DNA of 64,000 nt, from positions 569,758,880 to 569,822,879 of the forward strand of contig NC_053037.3 of NCBI RefSeq assembly GCF_002575655.3, written 5' to 3'. Below are positions 44,719-55,650 of the stretch, piece by piece (the stretch's first letter is position 1; every line of letters begins with the position of its first letter). The position numbers and the translations under genes were made by a program. The DNA comes from Aegilops tauschii subsp. strangulata (lineage: Eukaryota > Streptophyta > Magnoliopsida > Poales > Poaceae). A model generated the notes under the pieces. It was not told where the DNA came from and ran no database searches. It was given only the letters and a program-made list of their open reading frames with translations.

Positions 44719-44785
44719 GATGAGTAAAACGTTGCAGCTTTTTTGCTTTGTTCTCCTCTTTATCTAAACAACTCATTAGAGCAAC
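44719..44785 (+). repeat. Continuation of segmental duplication copy 2
   Basis: AGTAAAACGTTGCAGCTTTT(T/C)TG and TTGTTCTCCTCTTTAT(C/T)TAAACA match 14115-14175. Similarity ends where a repeat starting GAGCAACTCCAATGG begins, so the LRR-RLK was not retained in copy 2. Confidence 0.8.
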
Positions 44786-45010
44786 TCCAATGGGGCGACC
44801 CATTTCGTCCGCTCGCGTCCGTTTGGGTCGGCGCGGACACAAAAGTCGGCCCAACGCGCCGACCCAAACGGACGCGCGTCCGCTTGGCGTCCGTCTGCTG
44901 ACCCATTTCGGACCCATGTTTTAGCCGGATTTGCGGTCGGCGCGGACACGAGACAGATGCGCGCGCGCCTACTCCCACTGGCCCCGCGCTCGCATGCCGG
45001 GTTGCCTTGC
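44779..45010. repeat. Dispersed-repeat-like sequence with GC-rich hairpin
   Basis: Begins GAGCAACTCCAATGGGGCGA; contains an inverted pair TCCGTTTGGGTCGGCGCG / GCGCCGACCCAAACGGA (about 44818 and 44854). The start resembles dispersed Triticeae DNA repeats, but ends and TSD were not delimited. Confidence 0.45.
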
Positions 45011-45091
45011 GATCGTGGATTCAGATAACATTTCACTTGAGTAATCAAACAAGATTCGATTTTGGTCGATATGATTATAAATAAGATGTTA

Positions 45092-45160
45092 CTCCCTCTG
45101 TTTAAAAATAAGTGTCCTTGATTTAGACATTTATTACTAGTACAAAAATTTGTTTTTTTT
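45092..45160. mobile_element. Stowaway MITE fragment
   Basis: TACTCCCTCTGTTTAAAAAT and AAGTGTC follow the Stowaway left end. No matching right end was found, so it is truncated or decayed. Confidence 0.5.
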
Positions 45161-45354
45161 CTACTACTTTTTTCTTAAAAAAAATTGTACTACTACTCCT
45201 ACCCTACTCCTACCTGACCTCGGATTCGATTCCTACTCCGCCCAATGCCCGCGCATTCATAAATGTAGCCGGGCACGCAGGTCGGCCCACGATTGTTTCC
45301 CGTCCGCCAGTCCGCTTGTTCATTGATCAGAACTCTACGGCCACGGCGCCGGCC

Positions 45355-46233
45355 ATGGCAGCGCCAGCAGTACTGCCGCCGTGGCCGCACGCGGCGGCGG
45401 CGGCGACGGAGACCCGCAGCCGTTTCCAAGGGCAAGGAACCATCCACTTCCGGCTCAAGCCACGCGACCGCCTGTGCGTCTTGGGCCTCCACGGCGACCT
45501 GATCCTCACCCAGGGGTCGCGCGCGATCGGAGTCGGACCACGCGGCGGGGTGGTGTGCGTGACCGATCAAGTCTTCAGGGCGCTCGACCAACGGCGCTGG
45601 TTCGACCCCAGCACCTTCAAGTCCATGGAGGCCTGCAGCCGACTCATCCACCACATGCTCACGGAGGCGCTGGCGACCGGCGAGCATGGCAGCTGGGAGG
45701 ATTCACTCCGTACGCCGGCCCTTAACATAGCCGCGGGGATCGTCAGGTACCTACGCTCTAGCAGCGGGATCGGAGACTTGGGATACGACGTAGACATCGA
45801 GATACCCCATTTACTTGTGAGTTTGGTCGACAAGGAGGCTGCCGGAGTCACCGCACGTGACCGGAAGCGCCGCCGTGAGCCCCGCGAGGTGTGCGCCATC
45901 TGTTTGCTCGACTTGGAGATTGAAGACGGGTTGTTGGGCTGGAAGCTTGAAGACGGGGAGACCGCCAGCAGGCTGCCATGCTCGCATGCCTTCCATAGCC
46001 GGTGCATCATGCCGTGGTTCCACAAGGCCACGACGTGCCCCACTTGTCGGCATGACATTATGGAATGCTTCAGCTTTCAGAGATCGCTATGTTACGACGA
46101 CTTCATACGTCTCCAAGCAGAGGTTCGGCAATCCCTAGATGAAGTAGCCGATGATGAACAGTTCCAAGATCAAGTAGCCCAAGATAGTGATGAACAACCC
46201 ACAGATTCTGAAGAGGAAGACATAGAATTCTAA
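45355..46233 (+). CDS. RING-H2 finger protein (probable E3 ubiquitin ligase)
   Basis: Single exon, 292 residues, from ATG 45355 (GCCATGG, strong context); the frame is open upstream but has no earlier ATG. The C-terminal half carries a RING-H2: CAIC (residues about 181-184), an extended loop with ETASRLP, then CSHAFHSRC and CPTC, giving C-x2-C, C-x-H-x2-H-x2-C, C-x2-C. The loop between the second and third ligands is longer than usual (LLDLEIEDGLLGWKLEDG). The N-terminal 180 residues have no known domain; the tail is acidic (TDSEEEDIEF). RING proteins bring ubiquitin-conjugating enzymes to substrates. Intact, GC-rich 5' part typical of grass genes. The nearest neighbours are repeats, with no operon-like context. 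Confidence 0.85.
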   Translation: MAAPAVLPPWPHAAAAATETRSRFQGQGTIHFRLKPRDRLCVLGLHGDLILTQGSRAIGVGPRGGVVCVTDQVFRALDQRRWFDPSTFKSMEACSRLIHHMLTEALATGEHGSWEDSLRTPALNIAAGIVRYLRSSSGIGDLGYDVDIEIPHLLVSLVDKEAAGVTARDRKRRREPREVCAICLLDLEIEDGLLGWKLEDGETASRLPCSHAFHSRCIMPWFHKATTCPTCRHDIMECFSFQRSLCYDDFIRLQAEVRQSLDEVADDEQFQDQVAQDSDEQPTDSEEEDIEF

Positions 46234-46629
46234 CGTTACTTAGCTCACGCTCAACAGTACCGTGCCGCTGGGACCCACATATATGTAAGCCTAATATGAG
46301 CAGAGCACATCATGAGAGGACTCAGTTTTGAGTGGAGCGATTCAGCATTTGTAAATTCAAACAACTGTAATTCACATAGAGGACAAAGCTCACAATTGGA
46401 CAACTTCAAAGATGTAGGCGACTAATCTGTCTTTCTATGAAAAGAGATCTCGCATTAAACGAGGCCACGATGCATATGCCGCTGCACTCAACCTATATGG
46501 AATATGGGAGGGGATCATCCAAATATTGCACCTTTTCTTTTCGAATTGATGCATTTCATATCCATGTGTTTCAACAAAACGCGACGTGCTCTATATATTT
46601 TTTCATACCAGGTTGTAGGACATTGATTG
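46234..46629 (+). other. 3' flank of the RING gene
   Basis: No further gene recognised. Likely contains the 3' UTR; no convincing polyadenylation signal picked. Confidence 0.35.
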
Positions 46630-47532
46630 AAGGAATTTACACCGACCGCAGAGTTCGACACTTGAGCTAAAATGCTCTGAAAACATTCAAAACGAGGGTT
46701 TAGAAATTGCAAAGAATTTGATAAAGTTCCAAGTACACACGTAGCATGCATATACTCTTTGTAATTACATTGCGAAATTCGGTACAACCCCTAAACACAT
46801 CAACGGAGGAGACCTCTACATACCCCTTCATAATAAATGGTAGAATTGTCTTTTCCAAAAGTACGTCGCCACCGGAATGTAGACGTACGCAATAAAAATT
46901 TATAAACTTTTTATAAAATTGTTGAACTTTTCTCAAATCCGTGAAAAAAATTTGAATCCATGATGTGCAACCCCGTAAACACATCAACAGAGAAGATCAC
47001 TCCATACCGCTTCATAATAAAGGGTAGGTTCGTCTTTTTCAAAAGTAGTTTGCCCGATGGAATGTGGATGTACAGAATCCCCCTCCGCGCTGGGCCGGCC
47101 CATTTTATCTTTTTATGTTAACCCGCAAAAAGTGTGGAGGACTTGATTTGAACCCGTGACCTCCTCGTTAAGTGTCCGCCGCAATAGTCGGCCAGACAAC
47201 TCATCTGATGCGAATACTTACATCTTTTTTTCTTCCATTCTACTTTCTTCTGTTCGGGACCCACTGAATCAGGAGGTCAAGGGTTCACTTTTTTTCTTCT
47301 TTTCTCCTGGTTCCGTTTGGCCAACGAGGTCCCTGGTTTACTTTTTTTTCTTCATTTTTTCTGGTACTGTTTGGCAGGTTTTACTTCCTTTTTCCCTTTT
47401 TTCTCGTTCTTTCCCTTTTTCATTTTAGCTTCCTTTCAATAAGATTCTTAAACATTTTATAAAAATGATGAACTTTATTCAAATCCATGAATAAAAATTG
47501 AATCCATGATTTTTTTTCAAATCATAGAACTC
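46630..47532 (+). repeat. Direct intergenic duplication, copy A
   Basis: Matches 49865-50545 in order: TTACACCGACCGCAGAGT, CAAGTACACACGTAGC, ATACTCTTTGTAATTACATT, AGTACGTCGCC, GCAATAGTCGGCCAGACA and GATGCGAATACTTACAT. Copy A has an extra internal duplication (46785-46870 versus 46968-47060). It ends at ACTCC, exactly where a CACTA end begins. Confidence 0.82.
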
Positions 47533-47533
47533 C

Positions 47534-48810
47534 CACTAGTAGAAAAAGGGTCAAATGTTCAGATCATTAGTACCGGTTTGAAATTGAGCCGGCACTAATG
47601 TGTCCATTAGTGCCGGTTCCAACAGCTAGACGGGCCGCTCTCATTAGTACTGGTTCTTGCTGAACTTTTAGCACTGGTTCGTGCCACGAACCGGTACTAA
47701 AGAGAGTGGTGGCAGGATGTTGTCAGTCTCGGGCTCCTCCAGCACCTTTAGTACCGGTTCGTGCCTCGAACCGGTACTAAAGGTCGTCCTATATAAACCC
47801 TTCGTCCACCCGCGCTCTGTTCTTCCCCCTTTCCCCTCTCCTCTGTTATTCCCTTCCTCTCGAGCTCATCACAAATTTTGCCCAAATTTTGTCAAGATTT
47901 GAAGGCCCCCATCCATTCAAATGATCACAAAGGTTAGCAACTTTGTCCTTTCATCTCTCATTGCTAGATTAGCTCTTGCAATGGTTTATATAGTGATTAA
48001 TTTTTGGGTTTAAGTAATTTGAGAGGAATTATATGTGGTAGTATTTGATTTATATGCAATTTGAGGTCAAAATAACACTTAGTTTGCATATGTAGGTGTG
48101 GTTTACTTAGTGCCTTCTAAATCTCCGTCGTAACCACCGTCGATTGCCCGCACCGTCCCGTCGCCGGCACCACCTTGTGGTGAGCCACTTGTTCATGAAC
48201 TTTCTATATAAAAAATTCATGTTTGTGTGATTTGGATATATAGTTACTCGTATAATTATCTTGTCCGTACGTTGTTTGTTATACATAGTGCCATGGTTTT
48301 GATATATGTCCCCGTCGGCCCTTGTCCGTGTTATGATTCGAATGTGGTATATTCTCTTTTAAAACTATTTGTTCCATTTCGTGTTTATGACAAATTATGC
48401 CCATCAAGTTGACATAGATATTTTTATCTATGAGGTATGTGAACCGGAAATTCCAACCGACCCTATTGTCGAGAGGTTAAATTTAGTTGAAAGAGAAAAC
48501 GAGTATTTGAAAGAAAAATTGAAAAGAATTGAGGGGGAGAGGATGGAATTGGAGTTGCATTTTGCCGATGTCGTCGATGGTCACAAGATCAAGATGGAGA
48601 AAATGCGCTTGAAGATTAGAAAGATTAGAAAATATGCCATTGATAGTGAGGCTTGGTATCATTATTTTGTTGGATCAATTGTTACCTTAGTTGCGATCTT
48701 GATCGCATTTGTTATTGCATTTAAATGCTTTAACTAGAGAGTTATTTGGTTGCTGCATTTAAGTGTTGTATGAACTTTATACATGAACTTGTATTAATTT
48801 GGTCTTTTCG
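47534..48810 (+). mobile_element. CACTA element, 5' fragment
   Basis: Starts CACTAGTAGAAAAAGGGTC, followed by subterminal repeats TTTAGTACCGGTTCGTGCC with complements (47660-47785) and a TATA box (CCTATATAAACCC, about 47789). An ORF at 48387-48737 follows. No matching 3' terminus is found; sequence turns into unrelated DNA near 48810, so the element is truncated. Confidence 0.82.
48387..48737 (+). CDS. Small coiled-coil plus membrane-anchor protein in CACTA fragment
   Basis: 116 codons from ATG 48387; a GT-like site inside (GAG|GTATGT, about 48435) means the upstream part could be spliced differently. Residues about 25-85 are highly charged with heptad-like Leu/Met (LVERENEYLKEKLKRIEGER, then MELELHFADVV), a likely coiled coil. 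The C-terminal end is one strong hydrophobic helix (VGSIVTLVAILIAFVIAFKC). No transposase motif. Similar ORFs are, as far as I recall, common in Triticeae CACTA-type repeats; function unknown. The reading frame is undamaged. Confidence 0.6.
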   Translation: MTNYAHQVDIDIFIYEVCEPEIPTDPIVERLNLVERENEYLKEKLKRIEGERMELELHFADVVDGHKIKMEKMRLKIRKIRKYAIDSEAWYHYFVGSIVTLVAILIAFVIAFKCFN

Positions 48811-49144
48811 GTGCTGTGCCGTACCGTTTTGGTCGATTTTTGGCCGGCAACTTCCGCTTTAAATAACCCTATAATGATTCTACACGCAAATGGCACCGAC
48901 AAGCACGTGAACACATCATTCCACCAAAAAACAAAAAACAAACAAACACAAAGGCGGCAAACATGTGCTTGGCAGCCCGTGTGAGGCAAATCATGGCGAT
49001 GGCAACCTGACCTAACCTGCATCATGAGCGACACCACCTGGATCTCGTCATTGCCGGCGGGGGAATCTCAGCTCCTCAGCCACCTTGCATTGCATCGCAT
49101 GCTCTGCTCAATCTGATGAACGTGCTATGTGTGCGTGCGTGCAG
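48811..49144 (+). other. Intron-like sequence before the TBL exon
   Basis: No coding exon of the TBL gene was found here. It ends with a TG-rich acceptor (GTGCGTGCGTGCAG) at 49144. Confidence 0.4.
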
Positions 49145-49544
49145 GCCGGACGCGTGGGGCGGGGGGCCGGGCGCGATCAAGTGCGCGATGGAGACGCAGC
49201 CGATCCTCAACCACACCGGCCCGCTCTACATCGGCACCGACTGGCGGCTGCACGGCGCGGCGGAGGCGGTGCTGCGCACCATGCGCCGCGTGCCGGTCCA
49301 CCTCGTCGACATCACCGCGCTCCCCGAGTTCCGCAAGGACGCGCACACCTCCGTGCACACGCTCAGGCAGGGCAAGCTGCTGACGCCCGAGCAGCAGGCC
49401 GACCCGCGCACCTACGCCGACTGCATCCACTGGTGCCTCCCGGGGCTCCCTGACACCTGGAACCACTTCCTCTACGCCCAGATCGTCGCCGTCCCTCCGC
49501 CGGCGCAAGCGCAGCCCCTCATGCAGTCGTCGTCGTCGTTGTAG
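49145..49544 (+). pseudogene. Last exon of a TBL/PMR5-type O-acetyltransferase (orphan)
   Basis: After an AG acceptor at 49144 the frame reads PDAWGGGPGAIKCAMETQPI, ... VHLVDITALPEFRKDAHTSV ..., DCIHWCLPGLPDTWNHFLYA and stops at 49542-49544. DCxHWCLPGxPDTWN is the DxxH block of the Trichome-Birefringence-Like / PMR5 family, Golgi enzymes that O-acetylate xylan and other wall polysaccharides; it supplies the catalytic Asp and His. The GDS block and N-terminal membrane anchor, encoded by earlier exons, are not found in the preceding 3 kb, which holds a truncated CACTA. The exon itself is undamaged, so this is a gene fragment, or a gene whose 5' exons were replaced. Confidence 0.85.
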
Positions 49545-49864
49545 CATAGCCTGATTATTAGTAGCCATTGCCGTTGTGTTGTACTGATCTTCCTTCTTTC
49601 TTTCTTTTTCTTCTGGGTTTTCTCTTTTTTTCTTTGTGTAACCAACCAATCTGTTGTTAAGCTGTGAGTAAGTAATTCTTTTGTAGAAGCGCGAGAGGCT
49701 CGCAAATGTGTGTTTGGATGGAGTGGCGCGATGATGAAAGGGGAAACAAGAACATGCACCACCGGTGGCAAAATTTCGTGTTTTGACCCTTTTCGCATAG
49801 AAATTCAGGATCTGACCCCTGTTGGAAAGAAATTCGGAATTTGACCCTTTCCCTATCGCATCAA

Positions 49865-50545
49865 TCTAAGAATTTACACCGACCGCAGAGTCCGACACTT
49901 GCTAGGGTTTAGAAATTGCAAAGAATTTGAAAAAAAATATCCAAGTACACACGTAGCTTGCATATACTCTTTGTAATTACATTGGAAAAAACTCTTCTGC
50001 TTCGGTACAACCCTTAAACAACATCAACCGAGGAGATCTTTCCATACCCCTTCATAAAAAAGTTAGGGTCGTCAGTTTCAAAAGTACGTCGCCGGATGGA
50101 ATGTAGAGGTACACAATCCCCACCTAACTGTTGCTGGCCCATCTTACTTTTATCTGTTAACCCGCAAACAAGTGTACAGGACGTGATTTGAACATATGAC
50201 CTCCTCGTTAACTCTACGCCGCAATAGTCGGCCAGACAGCTTGCCTGATGCGAATACTTACATTCTTCTCCTTCTTTTCTTCTATCTTTTTTTCCCATCC
50301 CACTGAATGAGAAGGTCAAGGGTTCAATTTTCTTCTTCTTTTCTTCTGGTTTCGTTTGGCCAATGAGGCCGCGGGTTTGCTTTTTTTTTTATCTGGTATT
50401 GTTTGGCCGATTTTAATTACTTTTTCCTTTTTTTACATTTTTTCCTTTTAATAATATTCAAATACATTTTATAAAATTGACTGAAAACTTTAAAATCCGT
50501 AAAATTCGAATCCATGATTTTTTTTTAAATCAACAAACTCCTTTC
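49865..50545 (+). repeat. Direct intergenic duplication, copy B
   Basis: Second copy of 46630-47532; see that entry for shared landmarks. Its right end continues CTCCTTTCAATTTTGAC, giving the sequence that copy A would have had without the CACTA insertion. Confidence 0.82.
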
Positions 50546-51595
50546 AATTTTGACGAACTTTTTTCCCAAAATTCTTGAAAGAAAATTCAAATTTGTGATC
50601 TTTTATTTTCAAAATTGATGATATTGACCAGTTGCCGTAGCGAACCGATATTTTTTTTCGCATTATTCTTTTCTTTTTTTTGTTTCTTTTCCATTTTCTT
50701 GGTTTTTCCTTTTCCATTTATTTTTTCTCTTTCAAAAAATGCTCGTGCTTTCAAAATTTGTTCAATATTCCAAAAAAATGTTTTTTTACGAAAATTGATG
50801 GCAAAGTATATAAATATTCATATTTTAAAATATTGTACATAAATTTCAAAATCAATGTTCATATATTTCAAATTGCTCAGAATGTCAAAACACGGATATT
50901 TTTTAAAAGTTGAGAAGTAAATTTTGAACCCAACCATTTTTTGAATTTTTCAAATATTTATTAGAAATAAAGTAAAAAAATTGGAATTAAAAAATAGAAA
51001 ATACGAGCAAAAATTCGAACTTCTTTTAGTTTCCCAAAATATGTTTTGTATTGTGTAGATTATTTTTAAACAGTAACATTTATTAAATTCTGAACAAAAT
51101 TTGAAGGTGCAAACATTATTTGAAACTCCCTAAATATTTTTTGAATTTTTTAAAAAAATTGTAAAACGAACATTTTTTGATTTTGTGAAAAAAAAATGAA
51201 AACAGGAAAAAAGTTGAATCATTGAACTTTTTGCAAATGCTCGAGCCCTTGGGCCGGCCATGGACATTTTAAAACTGTTGCTGCCTAGTATTGCAATCCA
51301 GTAGTCTAGAGCAAATGTGATGAAGAAGACACATGTACTCCTGGTTGCGCGTATCAATATTGTTTCTACTACAGCAACTGTTCTGTAGTGGTATTCTACA
51401 ATTCTGGTTTTCTTTTTGCGGGTGGTTCTACAACTCTCTTATCTGCAAATAAGAGTTACCACGAGTAGAGTAATAGTAATGAATTGTAATGTGGTGTCGT
51501 GGTGATGATCTGATCAACTACAGAGCACGAAGGAGACAAAAGGAACAGGAATAATCTACGCCAAAGAAAAAACTACCTACAAGTGCTGACCTAAT
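50546..51595. other. AT-rich intergenic DNA
   Basis: Low-complexity A/T-rich stretch with many TTCAAAAT words, then ordinary sequence from about 51240. No gene or element recognised. Confidence 0.45.
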
Positions 51596-52897
51596 AGGCG
51601 CTTGATGGGAACGATGAGGCTATTGGTTTGCTACCAACATTTGGCATTGCCAATATTTGGCAAGCGAGCAAAGTTGCATATGGGGAGAATAGACAAGGTA
51701 TACCAAAGATTGCTTGATCAAGGCTCCCTTAATCAAGCAGACACCGCCGGAACGAAGAATGCTTAGAGAAGACTAGGGCATGTGCACACCCCGCCGCTTG
51801 CCGCTCCGGCACTGGCGGCCACGCTAGCCGTCGCCTTCCGCTCGTGAGGCGGCGCCATCAAACCGTCGCTGTCGGCCCCGGTCGCGACGGCCACCCCAGC
51901 TGCAGTGTGCACGGTCGTGTCACAAGAGTGTTTGACCCGTTCTGGCCGCCACTTGTTCCTCGTCGCCGTCGGCTGGTATCTCTTCTTCCTCAGGTTTTTC
52001 GTTGGTGCCCAGGTTTGCAGCAGCTCAGCAGCGTTCGCCTTGATGCATACTGGTTTTCATGCGTAGTAGCCTAGCTCCTCTGCTGTCGCTTGGTAGCCTT
52101 CCCTTGTTGTTGTTGCTTCCCTGCTCCATCTTCATGCCGTCGCCCTGTTGCTTGCTTTGATGGTCGCTCGGGTGGATTGTGCTTGCCCCATGGAGGGCTT
52201 GCGTTTCCAGGATGCTATGCTGGCAAAGTATGGTTGCGGCACTATTGAGGCTGTTGCTGGTCGGTGCAGGCCGGCCGGCGTCCTCGCCGTCGTGCTTAAC
52301 GACGGGGTCTTCCTTTCGCCGGAGTTCTTTGCTTCTCTCCTAGTCAGCTGGTTCGGTGGCTTCGCCAACGGCTATGCCGTCCGGGCCCAGCAGTCTGGTT
52401 GTTTCTTTTTTCAGGTCGCGCATGCGTGTATCGCCAAGGAGATCGTGCTCTGCGGATTCTTGAAGGTCCGGTTTGCTCTGCGTTAGGATGTCACTTTCTG
52501 ACTTGGACCCTGGTTGCATCCCTCTGACTGATCCTCGGACGGTTGCACGAGGCCCGGTTTGGGCTGCCAACTCCAAGCTGTCGTCGCTGCTTGGCCCTGC
52601 TCCGAGGTTGGGTCACATCGCTGATTAGGTGCAATCGATCGATATCCCACCGCAGGCGGCCCGTGCCCAGGTTTTCGGGGAACCTGGCGCGGATCTGCAT
52701 GCCTTGGAAGCCGGGTGGGCGCTTGACCTCCCCGTGCGTAATCAAGTGCCTGGCCTTAATCCTTCGCGTTTACCAGTGTCGCCGCCCGCTGGCCAATCGC
52801 CTGCCTTGCTTTGCCCCCTTCCCCCGCTGATCACCCCTATCCCGCTCTGCCGCCCAGCCAGGACCCCGCTGTCTCTGCATGCGCTAGCGCTCGTCCT

Positions 52898-55417
52898 ATG
52901 TCCTTCAGAGACGCTCTGGTCTCGGGTTATGCCCCGTCACCTGCAGCCGCATGCTCATCTATGCCGAATCGCCTTTTTCGATTTGGTAAGCCAAGAGACC
53001 TCCACCTACGTTGTTTCCGCTGCCTCACGTATAGCCATCGCAGGCAGGATTGTAGAGATCCGGCCGTTTGTTGGCTCTGTAGAAAGGTTGGCCACCTTAG
53101 TTTTCAATGTGCTTTGCGCTTCCTGAGCACTAGCCCTAGGCCTCCCTCCCAGGCTTCATATACCCCACCCCCCCCCCCCCCGTCTACCCCCAGTCCTGTG
53201 CCATCCAACCCTAGCCCCTCCTCTCTCTTGCTAGCCTTGCCCTCTCCGCGCGCCAGCTCCCCGTCGTCCTTTCCCGTCGCTCCTATGGAGCCTGTGGTTC
53301 GCGGCCGCCCCACCTCGCTCGACGTTCACTACCCCATGGTTCCTGACCAAAACACCCTTGTCTGTCTTGTCAACATCTCCCCGCCCCGGCCCAGCTTTCT
53401 CCCCTGGCTCAAGCGGGTCCTCCTGCAGCGGCTAGGCATCTCTGCCGTGCGCTTCGCGGGCTCTGCGGTGGACACCGTCTTCGTTGTGTTCCAGCGCGAG
53501 GAGGAGCAGCTGGCTGCCCTCCGGGCTAGCCCGCTATATGTTGGTTCCCGCATCGTGCGTATCCTACCGCACAATGGGGGGGACAATGCCTTCTCCTTCT
53601 CCTTCAAGCACGTCGTCAACCTCTCGCTGGAGAAGCTTCCTCTGGAGCTCTGGAACAGGAGGGGCGTCGCTGCGTCCGTCGCTGGCTTCGCTAGCATCTT
53701 GCGGGTGGAGCACGCCTGCCTTTACGGCAGCGAGTTCTCCAGCATCTTCGTGCTGGTCAAGGTTGAAGCTCTCCAACACATTCCACAGCACCTCGCTTTT
53801 CATCGTGTGGATGGCGCGGGTGCGTACGCCGACGTCCTCATCAATGAGGTATGGGACGTGGCCCGCACCCTTGGTGCTCCTTCAGCGCCGCCGCAACCCC
53901 CGCTTGGATCGTGTAGCGGGGATGACGGCGACTCGGGCTTTGGAGGGGGCGGTGCCTTGCCGCGCACGCTTCCACGCCAAGGCCGCGCGCGCGCACGAGG
54001 AGCTAACGCTGCCGCTGGCCTGTCGGCTGACGAGGACGACATGGCCACCCGTGCGTATCGGGCCTTCCTTTACCCGCTCATCGCCACCCCCAGCAACCTC
54101 ATGGCCATGCTGCAGCTCTCCGTCAAGCCCAAGTTCATCAAGTGCGCCCCCTTCTACCTCCCCACTGCTGAGCAGATCGCGCATGAAGACGAGCACCGGG
54201 ATTGCCTTCGCTCTATTCTGCTGGCGGTGGATGCCCGCAAGCCTCGCGTCATCGTCTCCTTCGACCCCGAAGCCATGGCGTTCTCCTTCAAGCTTGAGCT
54301 CAGCCATTGCCGTACTGCTGCTGGAGTCATACCGGTGCGTGCGGTCGCGGTGGATGATGGCTACTTTCCGTCCTTCGGCCTCCGCTCCGATTTGCTGGCG
54401 CGGGAGAGCTGTCGTTCCTTGTTGTTCAAGTTCTGGCCAGAAGCGGGTGACGGCAGGGCTTGTGCTCGTACCCTGCCTCTGCTGCCTGCTGTGGAGAGCC
54501 GGCACCCGCCCAAGCCGGTTGTGCCCGCTTCTCTCTTTTGGGGAGGCTGCGGTCCTGCCGGGGGACGCCTACTACTCCGCCCAGGCCCGCATCCAGGCCC
54601 ACATGGTTCTTGCCGCTCGGGCCATCTGCTCCCGGCCCATCAAGCATCTCCCACCTAACGGTGATGGCCTATTGCCTTGCGGTCATTTATCACCTGTGGT
54701 GGCCACGGATCTCAGGCACGGGGCGTGTGCGCTGCTCCCCTCTCAGGTGGTGGCGGCCTTCTGCAGCTGCTGGGCGCCGCCCCTCGAGCCCGGCGTAGGT
54801 GACCTGCTTTCCTTCCCGCCTACGCTGCCGCTGCTGGATCCATGCTCAGCGGCGGCTGGCTCGTCGCGGCTGGCTTCTGGCTTGGAGGAGGCGCCCCTGG
54901 ATCTGATGGCCACGCCTTCGCCCTTTGCCAGTTGCCTCTGGCGACGGCCCCCTCCGGTTTGCTGCCGTCAGCGCAGGATGGCGAGTCAAGCCGGTCGGCT
55001 GCCGCGCTCCCCCCTTCTCCGCGCCGCAGCGCCAGGATTCTCGAGATGTACGACGGGGAGCGGGTTGGATCCGTCGAGCGGGCGTCCAAGAGGAAGGCCA
55101 GAGCTGTGGGCTCCTCTTCCAGCTCTGGCTCTGCTACGGGGAGGTGCTCTGCTTCTCCTGGCGGCCGCCGCAAGAAGAAGTCCAAGGTTCCGGTGGTTCC
55201 TGACCTCCTGGAGCTCCCCCTCTCCGCTACCCCGAGGCCTCTGACGAGGGGCAAGCTCAAGCAGCTGGCTAAATGCTGCGATCTCAACGCCGATGCCGTC
55301 CTCTCCCACGCCCTGGCTCAGGACGATGCGGCCGCTGCCGATGGGGCTGCGAGGTCACTCCCGATCGACATATCTTCTGCTTCTTCAGTGGGTGACGGCT
55401 ATGTTCATGATGTGTAG
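52898..55417 (+). pseudogene. LINE ORF1, nucleic-acid-binding protein, frameshifted
   Basis: ATG 52898 (MSFRDALVSGYAPSP). Two tandem CCHC-type knuckles lie near residues 35-70 (CFRCLTYSHRRQDC, CWLCRKVGHLSFQC), then a Pro/Ser-rich linker and a structured region (MVPDQNTLVCLVNISPPRPS, ... VVFQREEEQLAALRASPLYV), then a long C-terminal part. The frame stops at 54656-54658; coding-like sequence with a basic block (GGRRKKKSKVP) continues in another frame to 55417, so a frameshift is likely in 54430-54850. ORF1 proteins coat LINE RNA. Confidence 0.75.
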
Positions 55418-55650
55418 GCCTAGGCTGTCTCTTGCTCGGTCCTTAGGGCCTCTCTGCCATGTACTCCTCCCGCTTTCTTCTGTAGCTGTATGTAGTTGTG
55501 GTAGTCTGCATGTTCTGCCCCTTCCGGGCTATCTGCATTTCTTCTTCAGGCTGTACCGCACTTGCTTTCCGTCTTCCGCCGTTCGGGCGCCTTCCTATGC
55601 ATGTTTAGTGAGCTTTAGGCTCCTCTGCCTTTGCACATTTATTTCCAATC

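Noticed and set aside
47140..47200. tRNA B-box-like sequence (minus strand GGGTTCAAATC) in both copies of the intergenic duplication
   Set aside because: No matching A box, acceptor stem or cloverleaf can be formed around it; a SINE is not supported either.
53484..55244. 586-codon frame overlapping LINE ORF1
   Set aside because: Ser/Cys-rich shadow in the +1 phase; the zinc knuckles and conserved region are in the other frame. Its distal part may include ORF1 sequence after the frameshift.
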